Part shown: positions 10,376-21,538 of the stretch, piece after piece
Layout: every line of letters starts with the position of its first letter
Numbering within the stretch: the stretch's first letter is position 1
Assembly (NCBI GenBank): GCA_013054445.1
Contig: JAAMPI010000362.1
Span: 1 to 41,594, forward strand
Source of the DNA: Cudoniella acicularis
Taxonomy: Eukaryota; Ascomycota; Leotiomycetes; Helotiales; Helotiaceae
DNA: 41,594 nucleotides
Reading direction: 5' to 3'
Program-made: the position numbers and the translations under genes
Notes under the pieces: model-generated
The model's database searches: none
Told to the model about the DNA's origin: nothing
What the model saw: the letters and a program-made list of their open reading frames with translations, nothing else

Positions 10376-13300
10376 ATGGCACCAAGACATCCTGAAATGC
10401 AACCGCTCAGTACCCAGAATAGGGAATTGATCCAGAAACTTCAGGTTCCTGGCGGACCGGTTCATGCGATAACGCTGCCATCAGTTCGCCCGCGGAGATT
10501 TGGCCGTTTCAAAGTCACGAAGCCAATATCTCCGCAGGGAGCAGGTGTGGAATCACATGGCGGCTCGGCAGAGAAAGAAGCTGCTCCAACGCTTGAAGCC
10601 ACTGCAGGACAAGATCTAACGCATGGGAAGACTAACTCCTCCATTGATGGCGACCAGCGCAAAGCTGAGAACTCATCGGGAATACACTATGGGAGTACTG
10701 CAAGGCCAACTTCTCTTGCCTCGTCTAGAAAGAAACCGTCTATTGGTGAGGCTCAGAGAGCGCCTGCGGCAGTTGACGAAACAGAGCAGGCCACGAGTCG
10801 AAACCATTTTCAAGAGAAAGGCGGTGCGTCTTCTCTTAACACTGTACCGAAAACACCGAAGACACTAGGGTTTCCAGGAACAGCCTCTGTTGATGACACT
10901 AATAATGAGGGTGGAGTTTCTTTCATGACGCCGGTGAGCAGAGCAGCTCAAAAGAGTAGAAAGGTTCAGAAGAGAGCCAAGCTTAGGGTGCCAACTCGGC
11001 CACACTCCAATGCAGCACCAGCTAAGACATACTCCGGCAGTCGATCAATTGTCTCCTCACAAGGTCAACAAGTCGCGTTGGCAAGGCCAGGAGACGTAAG
11101 TAATGAGAGCAGCGAAGAATCACAAAGCAACGTTAGGTAAGTCATAATTTACTAGTACTTTGTCGAAACCATGAAGAGCTTCACAAGTTATCGACTTTTT
11201 ATGGTTGCTAATGCAGGCCTTTTTCAAGATCTGACGATGAAGAACTTGATGATGTTGATCGGGAGCTCCTTGGGCTTCGACCAGTGCTTAGTCAGCGATC
11301 GCCTCGTAGTTCAATACCTTACCCAATTCCGTCTACTCGCAATTCGAAGCGGAATCGAGAAGATATTGACTCTCCCGATCGCTACAAAAGCGATTTACGC
11401 AGCAGCGACGCGGATGATGAAGATGAAAATGTTGAAGAACCTGAGGCCAAGAGGCGACGCCGAAGCAACCGACAGGTTCCAAATGTAGAAAACCGCAGGG
11501 ACGCCCTGAAAGAGCTCAAAAAGAAACGAGAGTCAGGAGGTCGAACATATCCTGCTAAACGCTCTACCAAAGTAACAGCAGAGATAAACAAAAAGTCAAG
11601 AACGGCAAAGAAGAAAGCCTCTCGTTCTTTGCCAGTTGACGAACTCTTGGTTGTTTCTGAAAGACTGTATAGTTCAGATCTTGGTGAAAATAGTGGTAAG
11701 TGCTCTGCTCAAGTTCCGTCCTTCTCTTGCTGACCTCCCAGCGGACCCAGCTGAGATGTTGGAAGACCCTATTTCGCAACTTTCTTCGCAAGAGCAGCAA
11801 CCAGAGCAACGGAAACGTAAGATTGTCAAAACAAAAATCACTTTCAAACCTAGCAAAGGATTTAAAATGGTTGATCAGTCCAAGTTTCGGATGCCAAAAC
11901 CGATTACTGTCTCTCCAAATACGTCCCGTCCCCTTCGAAGAAGCCCTTCCTATTCCGATGGATTCGAAGGTAAAGAAGCCGAGCCTATTGGACGAGTGAT
12001 GGCTGTGCGCTATTCCGGCCGTCGACAATACCCTGTCGAGCGGACAAGCATTCATATCCCTGAGCTGACCATCGTACGTGAGAAGCATATCGAGGAAGAG
12101 GTTCGAAACAAACCTAAAAAACGACGTCAGCAACGGAAAGCCGACGAAACTGCAGAAGATCCGATGCTTATTGATAATGACGAGAACGAAGGCCTCAAAG
12201 GGGATAGCGATAACAACCGCCAGCATTATAAAGATCAGGGTAGCCACATAGTCCAACAAGAGGAACAAGGAAAAGTTGAGTTAGCTACTAGCAATGGTGT
12301 CATTCGTCCACGGTCTTCCGAAGATATATCCCATCCACCAGTGCAAGCTGCACCTAAAGTTCATAAGCAAAAGAGTTCCAAGTGCCGTTCGACTATGAGT
12401 GTCAATTCCTCGGAAGGGGCCAGGAGCGATGCCAAAATTCGAGGGAACAGTATCGGGCCATTGGAACAACCGGATTCTCGGCTGCAAGCAAATGCTCTAC
12501 TATCTACTAAGCAACAAGCAGATGACTCGCCTCGAAAAAAAGCATCTGTGACTGACCCCTCAGGCATACTCAGGACTTTCAAACACTCAACAGCCAGATC
12601 AACACCAAAGAGTCAGATTAGGACTGCTGAGCAGGAGGAAATCATTGCTTCCCAACAGCTGATGATGGTTGTTGTTCCAAGACTCATCGAAAGCGACGAC
12701 TCCGAAGATACAGAGGACGGCGAGGATAGCGAAGAGGACGAAGAAGATGAGGCAGGTGACGAGGACGAGGACATAGAAGAGGACGAGGAAGTCGAAGAAA
12801 GAGAGAACGTCGAGCCAGAGGATCAAGTACGAAGTCATGAGGAAAAAATCCATGAGAACATTTGTGAAGTCCAATGCAAAGACAATAACACATCAGACCA
12901 AGAGAGTGACTCGGAGTCGGAACGCAGTCTTTCGGTTGAAGAGGACGAGCAACAGATGTCGCAACGAGAAATCAGTGCTCCCGTTGTATCCGATAAGATG
13001 CTGGAGGGTAATGATGAGCATGGACCCTCCGAGGAGTCTTTTGAAGACAAGGGCGAAGACCTTGGTAAAAATGCCGCGGAGGAGACTTCACCACGCTTAG
13101 TGGAAGGTCAAATCATCATAACTTCTCTTAGAGAGCATAAAATTGACAATACAGTGGCAGAGCAAAGTCTCAACAAAGCTCATACTGAGGATGACATATT
13201 CGGTGCACCAGTTCAAGAATTTGGCCAAAACGATGCAAGTCAGGAAATTGTACAACAAGAAACCAGTCTCCTGAAAAGTGAGCTAGATACACAGGAGGTT

Positions 13301-14071
13301 TCGACCTGGGACAGTTCCTGGAAACCACGTCGCCCGCGCTCGAACAGTGTCCTCATCAAAGTCCACGAAGATGATATTGTGGACAGTCCGACCCCAGCGC
13401 ATTTTAGGGAGAGGCTCGAGGAACGGCGTCGTCATCCGTCAAAGAGACTGGGAGGCAGGACACATTCATCTTTAACAATCGTACAGTCTCGACTGAGTCC
13501 AGATTTAGATGCAATACCCACCCAGACTTCCTACTCAGGGCCCTCTATCGGGTTTGGAGATCCTCAAACACATTTCCGGCCAGTTGAACGAGAAATTCCC
13601 GAAACTCAATTTGAAGTAGGCCACGAAGAGAGGGAATCCCAGGAATCGTACGTACTTACTAGTAGCTATTTCGACCGTGCTTCGCAACAGCTGAGCGACC
13701 CTCTTCGAATTTCGCCCTTATCTCGCACCAAATCTATGCCTTTCAAAGCACAAATCCATCCTAGCAATGGAAACTCCGAGCCGCTTCCAGCTTCCAGCTC
13801 TCAGCTTCCTATTATTATAGACAGCAGCACTGCCAGTACGCCATTTAAAACTCTACATAGATTACCGTCGTTATACGAAAAAACGTCCACGCAACATAAA
13901 AGCCTTCAGTTTTTAAACAGAAAGGCGAGTATAGGCTTGGGCACTTTGCCTTCGGGCATAAAGAGAAGAAGTATGACATTACCAAGGCCGGCATTCGTAA
14001 CACCATTTGTGGTCAAGAAGGAAGAGACTGTGGAGAGGGATGTGGGGATTCTGGGGAAGGTGTTGGCATGA
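10376..14071 (+). CDS. Large intrinsically disordered acidic protein, unrecognised
   Basis: Three exons (10376-11136, 11217-11695, 11742-14071) splice in phase to 1189 residues. The start is chosen for its context (caatcATGGC); an in-frame ATG also lies near 10262. No folded domain is recognised. What can be seen is a basic N-terminal part (VRPRRFGRFKVTKP) and many S/T-P sites. Probable bipartite nuclear signals include EAKRRRRSNR and a KK/RR-rich block around residues 350-390. A strongly acidic D/E run covers about residues 725-790 (12690-12830), with further acidic blocks beyond it. Near the C-terminus there are short conserved-looking motifs (TRPRRPRSNSVLIK-like, ETQFEVGHEERESQESY, RRSMTLPRPAFVTPF). 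The pattern suggests a nuclear scaffold or chromatin/DNA-repair regulator with phosphorylation-dependent motifs, but this is only inference. Correct splicing over three exons and an unbroken 2.3-kb frame show that the gene is real. Confidence 0.8.
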
Positions 14072-14503
14072 AGAAACACATTTTAGACGGGATTGCAGAA
14101 TCTGCTGGTATTTTTATTCGCTCTTTGCAGGATTTGATATTTTTGACGAGGCTGGCATATATAGCATGACTGGAGCTTAGGATTTTTATGATGAATGGTT
14201 AATTAGGTTATGGCTATTTCGCCTTTGTACTTATCTTACTGATGGCTTCTGCACTTGGGTGGATAAGCGGAATGATGGATGACGAAGAGATACTTTGCTT
14301 AAGGCATAAAAAGAAAGCTCGATTTCGCATGCCTGTAAAGAAAAAAGAGCTATAATCTGATGAATCACATGCTCATGTGAAATGTGAAAGAATTACTTTC
14401 ATTTCAGAAATCTTATGTCCTAGTGTACGGTATCTAGCCTTGGGTATATAACTCCTGGACAAATGCCAACCAAATCTGTCTAATTACCTATCAATCAAAT
14501 TAA
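14072..14503. other. Convergent 3' spacer
   Basis: These 432 bp lie between two convergent stop codons and are AT-rich. They hold the 3' UTRs of the disordered acidic protein (+) and the TMEM42-like protein (-). No gene or clear repeat is seen. Confidence 0.5.
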
Positions 14504-15904
14504 TCAAATCAAGTCTTCATCATCACTCCTCTCTCCTTCCTCGCTCAAATCGAATTGCAACACATCATCCAGTTCCCTCTCCTTCCTCTTCTGCTCCTCA
14601 ATTTCCAACTCCAGCTCCCCATCCATATCCACCTCAACCTCCACTCCCTCCTGAATAACTAGCAACGCATCATCCTCCCCACTCCTACTCTCCACATCCC
14701 CTTTCCTTGGCCCCTCCTCTTCCTCTCTGCGGCCAATAATCACATTACCAGCCACCAAGAGAGCGGCACCGAGGAACCACAGAGGAGGAAGGGATTCCGA
14801 GAAGATGAGGAAGCCGAGGACGGCGGTGATCATGAAGTTTGAGGAGGTGTTGAGGATGGATACTTGGGTTGTGGATGTCCCTCGCGACAGGGCTTTGGTG
14901 AATAATGTCCACATTATTGCGTTGAAGAGGAGATTGAGGGCGAAGAATGTCTGTTTGGGGAGTGTTAGTGGGGTTTGGATTTTTTTTTAAATAAAAAAAT
15001 ATTATGGAGTTAGTGATATAACGAGGACATAAGGCTGCATGAATGCTAGGGGAGAGGTGCGGTGGTTGTGTGCATATAGGAGGAGTGAAGGATTTGTGGG
15101 TTGGAGTTTGAGAGTTAAGGACTAGGGGTGAAAGTGGTTGGATTTTGGTAAGAAAAAAGAATAGAACGTACACTTCTGACTATAACCTCGACGACTTTCT
15201 CGCCATCACCTAGACCGAGAAGCTTCGCAATGCCAGTCGCGAAAGTGGTGGTGAGTTCCGTGGTTGTCCTATAGTTGGTTGGTGTTAGCCACCGAGAACG
15301 GAAGAGGCTGTCGCTGATGCGCTCGCATTGGTCACTGCGACGTCGTTCTTCATTCATTCACCCAAAACCGAAAAAGGGGCATAATTGATTATCCGGCACG
15401 GGCCTTTCCCTTTCTCGTGATATAAAGAGACAGATCAAGGACCCGTGACGCGAAACTGCCACTTCAACTGGGTCGCGCACCCAACTTTGGATTTTGGGTA
15501 TACGAAGAAAATATAAAATCGAAAGGAAGATACGATAAAATAATGACGTACAGTTTCGCAAAAACGCCGTTGAAGGCCGCGCAGGCACCGCTCATGATAG
15601 AAAGCGCTATCCATTGGGATTTCCGACTCAGGTCCTTGAACTCCATCTCCTCTTTGTCGATTTTCTCTTCCTTTTCGGAAGGAGGACTTTGGGTGATGGG
15701 AGGGACGGTCCGGCGCTGTCGTTGAGATAAAGAAGACTTATTATTAAACTTGCCAAGGCGTGCACCGTTGGGTGGTGGTGGTGGGTCATGGGAGTGCTGT
15801 GTCTCCATCGCTGTGCTCCTCCCCTTCCCGGGAGGGACCACCTTGCCGACCACCACCGCCGCAGGATCTTGGGCTTGGTCGTGTGGTAGGCGTTGACGAA
15901 GCAT
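14504..15904 (-). CDS. TMEM42-like EamA/DMT-superfamily membrane protein
   Basis: A 298-residue protein in three exons (15552-15904, 15172-15268, 14504-14950) with rather long introns (283 and 221 nt). The N-terminal 100 residues are polar and proline-rich. Then comes a half-length drug/metabolite-transporter unit of about four membrane segments: SQWIALSIMSGACAAFNGVFAK, TFFALNLLFNAIMWTLF, NFMITAVLGFLIFS and LWFLGAALLVAGNVII. The spacing and the motifs AIMWTLFTKALS and SNFMITAVLGFLIFSE match the animal/fungal TMEM42 family, which keeps one EamA repeat instead of the two found in full transporters and so probably works as a dimer. After the last segment is a long, very acidic cytosolic tail of about 90 residues ending SDDEDLI. 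The substrate is unknown. An in-frame ATG upstream (about 16001) would extend the N-terminus; the start at 15904 is preferred but not certain. Confidence 0.85.
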
Positions 15905-16835
15905 CTTAGCTGATTTTGGTTTCGGGCTGTGAAATAATATGTCTAGGAATAGATACCAAGGTCTTAGACGAACAAGTGCCAGTCCCTGACAGACAGCTGG
16001 CAAGGCTCTTTCCGGGTGTTTGCCAAATGCTTTGGATGGAAACCTGAATTGGTGGGATGAATTTCTTTCTACGAATGAGGAAAGTGGGACATGCCGGTTG
16101 CACGATGGGATAGCGGAACGGTAAAGGCGGCTTCGATCATATACTTTTGTGGTGGTGACGAATGCTGCGTATCAAAACTATTATTGTGAAGGTTGCGGGT
16201 CAGAGTAGTGCTTGAAACGACGTTGTCATTGGGATAAACGAGGTGCCAAGGCAGTCCTATCAACCCTGGAACTTTCGGATCAGATATCCGCATCTGGTAT
16301 CCTCTGCGATATGGACTTATTCTCGCGCATTTGGTCTTTTCTATATTTAAAAAAACTGAAGCCATTTTGAAGGGATATGGGAGAAGCTGGAAATCTGGGA
16401 AAGCTTGCCCCAGGTGTCAGTCACTCTGCAGAGTCCCTGCATTTGACGTTTGACAGCCTTCAGGTTTTAGCCAGACGCCGCACCCGAACCGTACATGTCG
16501 CTGTTGTTACGCACGTGTAGGCAAACCTTCACTGACTGGGTGATACGATTTCTATAGCTGAAATTTTGCCATTTGATATTCTATGTCTGCTGTGCCCGTA
16601 TCCTTTATTGCACAGTCTTTATGCTTCCATTTCCGAAATCAACGCCTTGAATATCACCAACACCTGAAATTATTCCTCCATCCTTGATGTGATGAAATGT
16701 GTCATTCTCGATTGCCGAGTTTCATTCTGTAGGGCGCAAAGGCACGAAACGGGGCCGTAAGAACAGTCGCATTCGCAATATGTCCTAGAGCAAGCACTGC
16801 CGAGCCAACTCTTCCTCCTGGAAATGTCGCGCCAC
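15905..16835. promoter_or_regulatory. Upstream region of the TMEM42-like gene
   Basis: About 930 bp between two minus-strand genes, holding the 3' UTR of TFIIA gamma and the promoter of the TMEM42-like gene. A CACGTGT site lies at 16512-16518. A 98-codon minus ORF (16069-16365) has no recognisable domain and is not called. Confidence 0.45.
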
Positions 16836-17317
16836 TTATTGAGGGTCGCCTGGTCTCTTGCTGTTACAGCTCACGATTCTGACCTTCTCCGCCTGCACAG
16901 TCTGGCTCGAATTCTCCATCTTGAAGGTGACATCTTTGATTAAGAATGTCCATACTTCGTCGCAGAACCGGTAGGTATCAAGATGGCCCTTTGCTATGTG
17001 GTTAGCCCACGTCATTCCTAGACCGACCTGCCCTCCTCTACCTCGGAGGGGTAGTACCTTGAATGTCAACCTCGACTTCACCTTATCTGCCAACACCTCT
17101 GTAATACTGCGATCGAAGTTCGCCAGGATCTTCATCGCCAACTGGGGCTCGATGCGACGTGCGCTAATGAGGTCGTCGAGGGTGTCCGTCAGCGCCATCC
17201 CGATGCTAGAAAATCTCTTGTAAGTCCAGTAATTTACAATCATTTTGATTGTAGAGTAAATGCACAGTACCTGCTACGGCGGTAGAGCTCGTAAAAGGAC
17301 TGCCCGTTCGCTGCCAT
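16836..17317 (-). CDS. toa2: Transcription initiation factor IIA gamma (small) subunit
   Basis: A 115-residue TFIIA gamma in three exons (17271-17317, 17058-17205, 16836-16988). It pairs with the TFIIA alpha/beta protein, binds TBP on promoter DNA and helps form the Pol II pre-initiation complex. The N-terminal four-helix-bundle part is clear ([22 protein letters not shown], then [13 protein letters not shown]). The C-terminal beta-barrel is marked by [19 protein letters not shown] and ends in [11 protein letters not shown], the family's TBP-contacting strand. Its length is close to yeast Toa2 (122 aa). The second intron (16989-17057, with a GCTAACC branch site and a GCAAAG acceptor) is 69 nt and has no in-frame stop, so an unspliced message would still be open with 23 extra residues inside the linker. 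The gene is divergent from VMA16 across a 237-bp promoter. Identity is very secure. Confidence 0.97.
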
Positions 17318-17554
17318 GATGAGTCTCTTATGGGCGGCGACGATGAAAGAAGAAGAGTCCTTTGTTAGTTGCCTGAGAGTGAGAAGGTGAGGGCGATGAG
17401 TAAGCAAGAATTGAGCCTCAAAAGTGCGGCGCGCTAGGGTCGTAGTACGGAGGCCTGAACAGCTCGGTTAGACCTTGATGATGGCAACCTGATAGCTCTG
17501 ATCTCGACAACGATTCAATCCCATCAGACCCTTGCGCTCAATCGCCTCGATAAA
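17318..17554. promoter_or_regulatory. Short shared divergent promoter (TFIIA gamma / VMA16)
   Basis: Only 237 bp separate the two divergent start codons, so the two house-keeping genes must share one nucleosome-free promoter. The segment is moderately GC-rich with a GGCGCGC core near 17429. No TATA box is evident on either strand. Confidence 0.55.
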
Positions 17555-18371
17555 ATGAGTCTCAGCTATGGTATTGGTGGTGCTGCGTCCACACTGGCAG
17601 TTGTGGGAGCTTGTGAGTTGTATTCAACGTGTACTCGAGGCGTGGCTGACACCTCCTAGATATGCTCTTTACTGGCGACGGAGAAGCATTCAATGTACGT
17701 TGGTTCATTCCCCGATTTCTTCGAAAGCAACGCTAATATTCTGGGCAGGTCGGGCAATTCTTAGAGGATGTATCACCCTACGCGTGGGCAGATATGGGCA
17801 TTGGTTTGTGCATAGGATTATCCGTGGTAGGGGCAGCATGGTACAACTTCCATCCCCCCCCGCACTCCCCCCCGAAAGTCATCAAGCTCACCAAATCAAG
17901 GGGTATTCTCATCACAGGATCTTCTATCATCGGTGGAGGTGTTAGGGCACCTCGAATTCGGACGAAGAACTTGATCTCGATTATTTTCTGCGAAGTCGTG
18001 GCCATCTACGGCGTCATCATGTCCATCGTGTTCTCTTCGAAACTCAACTTGGTGGAGGGCGAGGCTTTATACTCGGGAAACAACTACTATACGGGATATG
18101 CATTGTTCTGGGCAGGATTGACCGTGGGAATGTGCAACTTAATCTGCGGTATCTCAGTTGGAATCAACGGCAGTGGTGCTGCTTTGGCAGACGCTGCTGA
18201 TCCAAGTTTGTGAGTTGATTTCGAGGACCCGATGTGCCAATTTGGAACTAATATGCATATTATAGGTTCGTCAAGATTCTCGTCATCGAAATTTTCAGCT
18301 CAGTCCTCGGTCTTTTCGGCCTGATCATCGGGCTATTGGTTTCCAGCAAAGCAGCAGATTTCAGTGACTAA
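17555..18371 (+). CDS. vma16: V-type ATPase proteolipid subunit c''
   Basis: A 199-residue proteolipid of the membrane Vo rotor that carries protons into vacuoles and other acidic organelles. Five exons (17555-17612, 17660-17694, 17749-17840, 17901-18209, 18266-18371) join in phase. The protein has a short lumenal N-terminus, [13 protein letters not shown], the invariant [26 protein letters not shown] block and two C-terminal helices. The proton-carrying glutamate is E93 in [11 protein letters not shown]; a second, conserved glutamate is E173 in VIEIFSS. The fuller set of helices and the RAPRIRTKN loop separate c'' (Vma16) from c and c' (Vma3/Vma11). The third intron has a C-rich body and a plain TCAAG acceptor. 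AATAAA overlaps the stop codon (18370-18375) and might serve as a poly(A) signal. Identity is very secure. Confidence 0.97.
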
Positions 18372-18957
18372 TAAAGCATTGCGGAAGACTATATTTTCGG
18401 ACGAGGGCAGGGGAATAGATTGAAAACTGTTGTTGTGTATATCAGCGGGGGAGACGTAGGCGTTCAGGTAGATAAGATGTTCGATTTTAAAGGCGACGAG
18501 GGCATTACTGGGCATTACTGTGCATGGAAATGCTAGCTTGTGTGTATCATATCCGGCATGGGAATGAAAGAGTATAATTTGTATGCTTTAGTTGAAGCAG
18601 AGGGCTTGATGAGCATATGTCAACTTCCATGTTGTCCATCTCCTGGGTGAATAATTGCCTCTGCATAGGTAGGTAGGCAGGGAATATTTCTTTGAATCGC
18701 CCCAGTAATGTTGTCGAGATCCAAGTCCTTTATTCTTATTCAAAGAACCAACTCATACTCTAAACTTCTTTAGGAATAACAAATCTCAGTTCTCTATACC
18801 CTAATTATCCCTTTATTAACTCCCTTTATATTCTTTTTGTTCTAAGAATTGGTACCTTTATTTAAAATCAGGAACTATGATCTAGAGAGTATGGTAGATA
18901 TAAGTATGAGATGAATTTTATTATTCAATTTTATTTAATTTTATTGGTGCTATATAT
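18372..18957. other. AT-rich spacer
   Basis: These 586 bp follow VMA16. The last 200 bp are strongly AT-rich and run straight into the methyltransferase ATG, giving it an unusual T/A-rich leader (TATATATATG). No gene is seen. Confidence 0.5.
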
Positions 18958-19739
18958 ATGATGTACAACGACGAGGATCTTGAAAAGTTAGCTCATCCCC
19001 AGTATTGGGATGCGCGATATCGTTCGGAGCAAAGAGATAGTCAGAATGGTACGCCGATACTTGACACTTATGAATGGTTTCGCAACTTTCCTCAACTTCG
19101 ATCTTTTTTCGAAAAACATATTCCTCCTGCCTCTATAGGATGTCACATCCTGCATTTAGGTTGTGGAAGCAGTGTAAGAAAGCATCCCTTGTCTGGATTT
19201 TGTGTATGATGTATCGGCATTTGGTTAAATAAACTTTAGCACTTGACCGCCGACCTTTACGCTCTGGGATATACGAATCAGAACAACGTTGACTTCTCTT
19301 CGGTGGTGATAAACGCTATGAAGATCAAGTATTCGTATTTGGAATCAGCTCGATGGGCTGTAATGGATGTCCGGGATTTACAACTCCCCGATAGCGATAT
19401 CGACATTGCGATTGACAAGGGTTTGGTTGATGTTATGATACATGGTTCACTCTGGGATCCACCGGCCGATGTACGGGAAAATATTAGAAAATATGTCCAA
19501 GAAGTATGGTTTTTTTGCGTTGAAAGATATGGGGAAATACTAACTGCCTCTAGGTTGCACGAGTGCTAAGACCGGGTGGAAAATGGCTTTATATCACATA
19601 CCGACAACCCCATTTCATCAAACCATTACTACTAGAACGGCAGGACTTGTGGGATTTAGAGGTTGATCTTCTCGATCAGCCTGGTGGTGCACTTGATTAC
19701 TTTGGTTTCGTCATGACGAAACGTAAAGAAGCCTTATAG
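18958..19739 (+). CDS. Class I methyltransferase, METTL13/EEF1AKMT4-like
   Basis: A 221-residue S-adenosylmethionine-dependent methyltransferase in three exons (18958-19173, 19240-19503, 19554-19739), all joined in phase 0. The N-terminus has the family's LAHPQYWDARY and YEWFRNF motifs. Motif I is LHLGCGSS (65-72), which binds SAM; the next acidic loop is VDFSSVVINAM; then come WAVMDVRDLQLPD, the post-I acidic region DIAIDKGLVD, and VARVLRPGGKWLYITY. These define the METTL13/ECE2-type branch, members of which methylate lysine or the N-terminus of elongation factor eEF1A. Fungal members are short single-domain versions like this one. The substrate here is inferred from family only. Two ATGs occur in tandem (18958 and 18961); either could start the protein. 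Confidence 0.9.
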
Positions 19740-20239
19740 ATAGAAATCATAACTGGCTAAATAATGCCTATATTATCGGCTTGATGAAAACGTGCTAGTT
19801 AGGTGACTAACCACGTGATGTGTCTTCACCGTCCACAAATTTTTTCCCTCTCTTTTTTCTTCCCTTCTTCCATCAACTCAACCGCTCGATACTTTGCAAT
19901 TGCAACTGCTCCACTGCTACACGGACTCCTTTGCTATTCTACTAACGCAGGATGCCCTCTCCGCTTCACCACCCTGAATGCAGATCGATTCTTCCAGCGA
20001 AAAGTTATGCGTGCATACTCGGCGTTGGTCGCCATTACCGCGCGCAGCGGCCCAGCGCGCAAGTTGATCATCGGCAGCGGTCGGGGTTTTCGGCAACGAA
20101 ATGGTGCTGAAGGCTACTGGGCTTGCACCCCTCCTTCCCCACGCTGTAGCTTATTAGGCTAGGTACTGCTGTACCAATACAACAGCAGTCACACACGCAT
20201 CGTTACTGACCTTAACATTCATTTTCAAACATAGCAAAC
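19740..20239. promoter_or_regulatory. Promoter region of the 3-hydroxyisobutyrate dehydrogenase gene
   Basis: These 500 bp lie between two + genes. CACGTGATG at 19812-19820 is an E-box-like site 430 bp before the ATG. A pyrimidine-rich stretch (about 19838-19870) follows. The 119-codon ORF across it has no domain, and no Kozak-like start was found. Confidence 0.45.
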
Positions 20240-21538
20240 ATGAGGTCGAACGTGAGAATATCGGCGCCTTTCGTTCGCGCAACCTTGCAGCATGTCCAGC
20301 GCAGGAACTTCTCAGCTTCTCTGGGGCGCAATGTCCAGTGGGGATTCATAGGCCTCGGTCAAATGGGTTTGTCAACGCACACGACACGCTAAAGACTTCC
20401 AATTGCTGACCACGAGATAGGTTACAATATGGCCAGAAATTTACAAGCAAAGCTGCCCTCTTCCGATACCCTTCGAATCTACGACATCAATTCCGCCTCC
20501 GTAGAAAGATTCGCAAATGAGACGAAGGCATTGTCCAGCGGAGCTGCTGTTCAAATCGCTGCAAGCGTGCGCGAAGCTGCCGAAAACTCAGTAAGCCTCC
20601 CCGTGAACATTCCTTTACACCCTTTTTGGTGTTTTGTTATGTGATGATTTTGTTACACAACATGATCTAAGTTGGGGTCACCCGTCTTGGGTGACCTTCT
20701 CATGATTTCAATTTTCCAAAGCCAATCCTCTGATCTTTACAATTTTTTATTCCCATTATTAAGAGAATATAATTCTGGAAGCTTGCTGATGAACCATATC
20801 CAGGAAACAACCATCACGGTTTTACCAGAGCCATCTCACGTAAAGAATGTTTTCGGACAAATCCTCAAGCTGCCGCTCTCAACTGATGTCGTCGCAAACC
20901 CAAACCGACTGTTCATTGACTGCTCAACAATTGATCCAGCTTCATCGAGAGAGGTCGCGAATGCCGTACATACAACACAGCAAGGTCGATTCATCGATGC
21001 ACCGATGTCGGGTGGGGTCGTGGGCGCCACAGCCGGTACCCTCACCTTCATGGTTGGTGCCCCGGATGCGGTGATCTCGCATGTCGAGCCTATCCTATTA
21101 ATGATGGGCAAGAAGGCTCTTCACTGCGGGCCCCAGGGTGCTGGACTCTCTGGAAAGCTCGCAAACAATTACCTCTTGGCTATTAACAACATCGCCACAG
21201 CTGAGGCTATGAACTTGGGTATTAAATGGGGTCTTGACCCCAAGGTCCTTGGGAATTTGATCAACGTTAGCACTGGCAAATGCTGGCCAAGCGAGGCCAA
21301 CAATCCTGTCAAAGGCGTTGTAGAAAATTCTCCAGCGAGCAGGGACTACAGCGGTGGTTTCGGTATCAGCCTCATGAAGAAGGATCTGAAACTTGCTATA
21401 CAAGCAGCAAGCGAAGCTGGAGCACGCCTCGAGCTTGGTGACAAAGCCAGAGATGTATATGAAGCTGCTGAAGCGCAGGAAAATTGCAAGGGCCGGGACT
21501 TCTCTGTTATTTACAGATACATTGGTGGGGAAGAATAG
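20240..21538 (+). CDS. 3-hydroxyisobutyrate dehydrogenase, mitochondrial
   Basis: A 343-residue enzyme that oxidises 3-hydroxyisobutyrate to methylmalonate semialdehyde with NAD+, in valine breakdown in the mitochondrial matrix. Three exons (20240-20366, 20421-20590, 20804-21538). The first 30 residues are rich in Arg/Ser/Ala with no acids, a typical import presequence (the RRNFSAS region suits cleavage). The dinucleotide-binding loop is GFIGLGQMG (35-43). The substrate-binding signature is DAPMSGGVVGATAGTL (164-179), and the catalytic lysine is K217 in GLSGKLANNYLLAINN. The C-terminal helical domain includes WGLDPKVLGNLINVSTGKCW and DYSGGFGISLMKKDL, as in beta-hydroxyacid dehydrogenases. Intron 2 (20591-20803) is 213 nt and holds a perfect 8-bp inverted repeat. 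Identity is very secure. Confidence 0.97.
20676..20696 (+). repeat. Perfect 8-bp inverted repeat in HIBADH intron 2
   Basis: GGTCACCC (20676-20683) and GGGTGACC (20689-20696) are separated by five bases inside the second intron. The pre-mRNA can form a strong GC-rich hairpin between the 5' splice site and the branch region. Confidence 0.8.

Noticed and set aside
19803..20162. 119-codon + ORF before the HIBADH gene
   Set aside because: No domain; it lies in the promoter with an E-box, and the frame is not linked by splice sites to the downstream gene.
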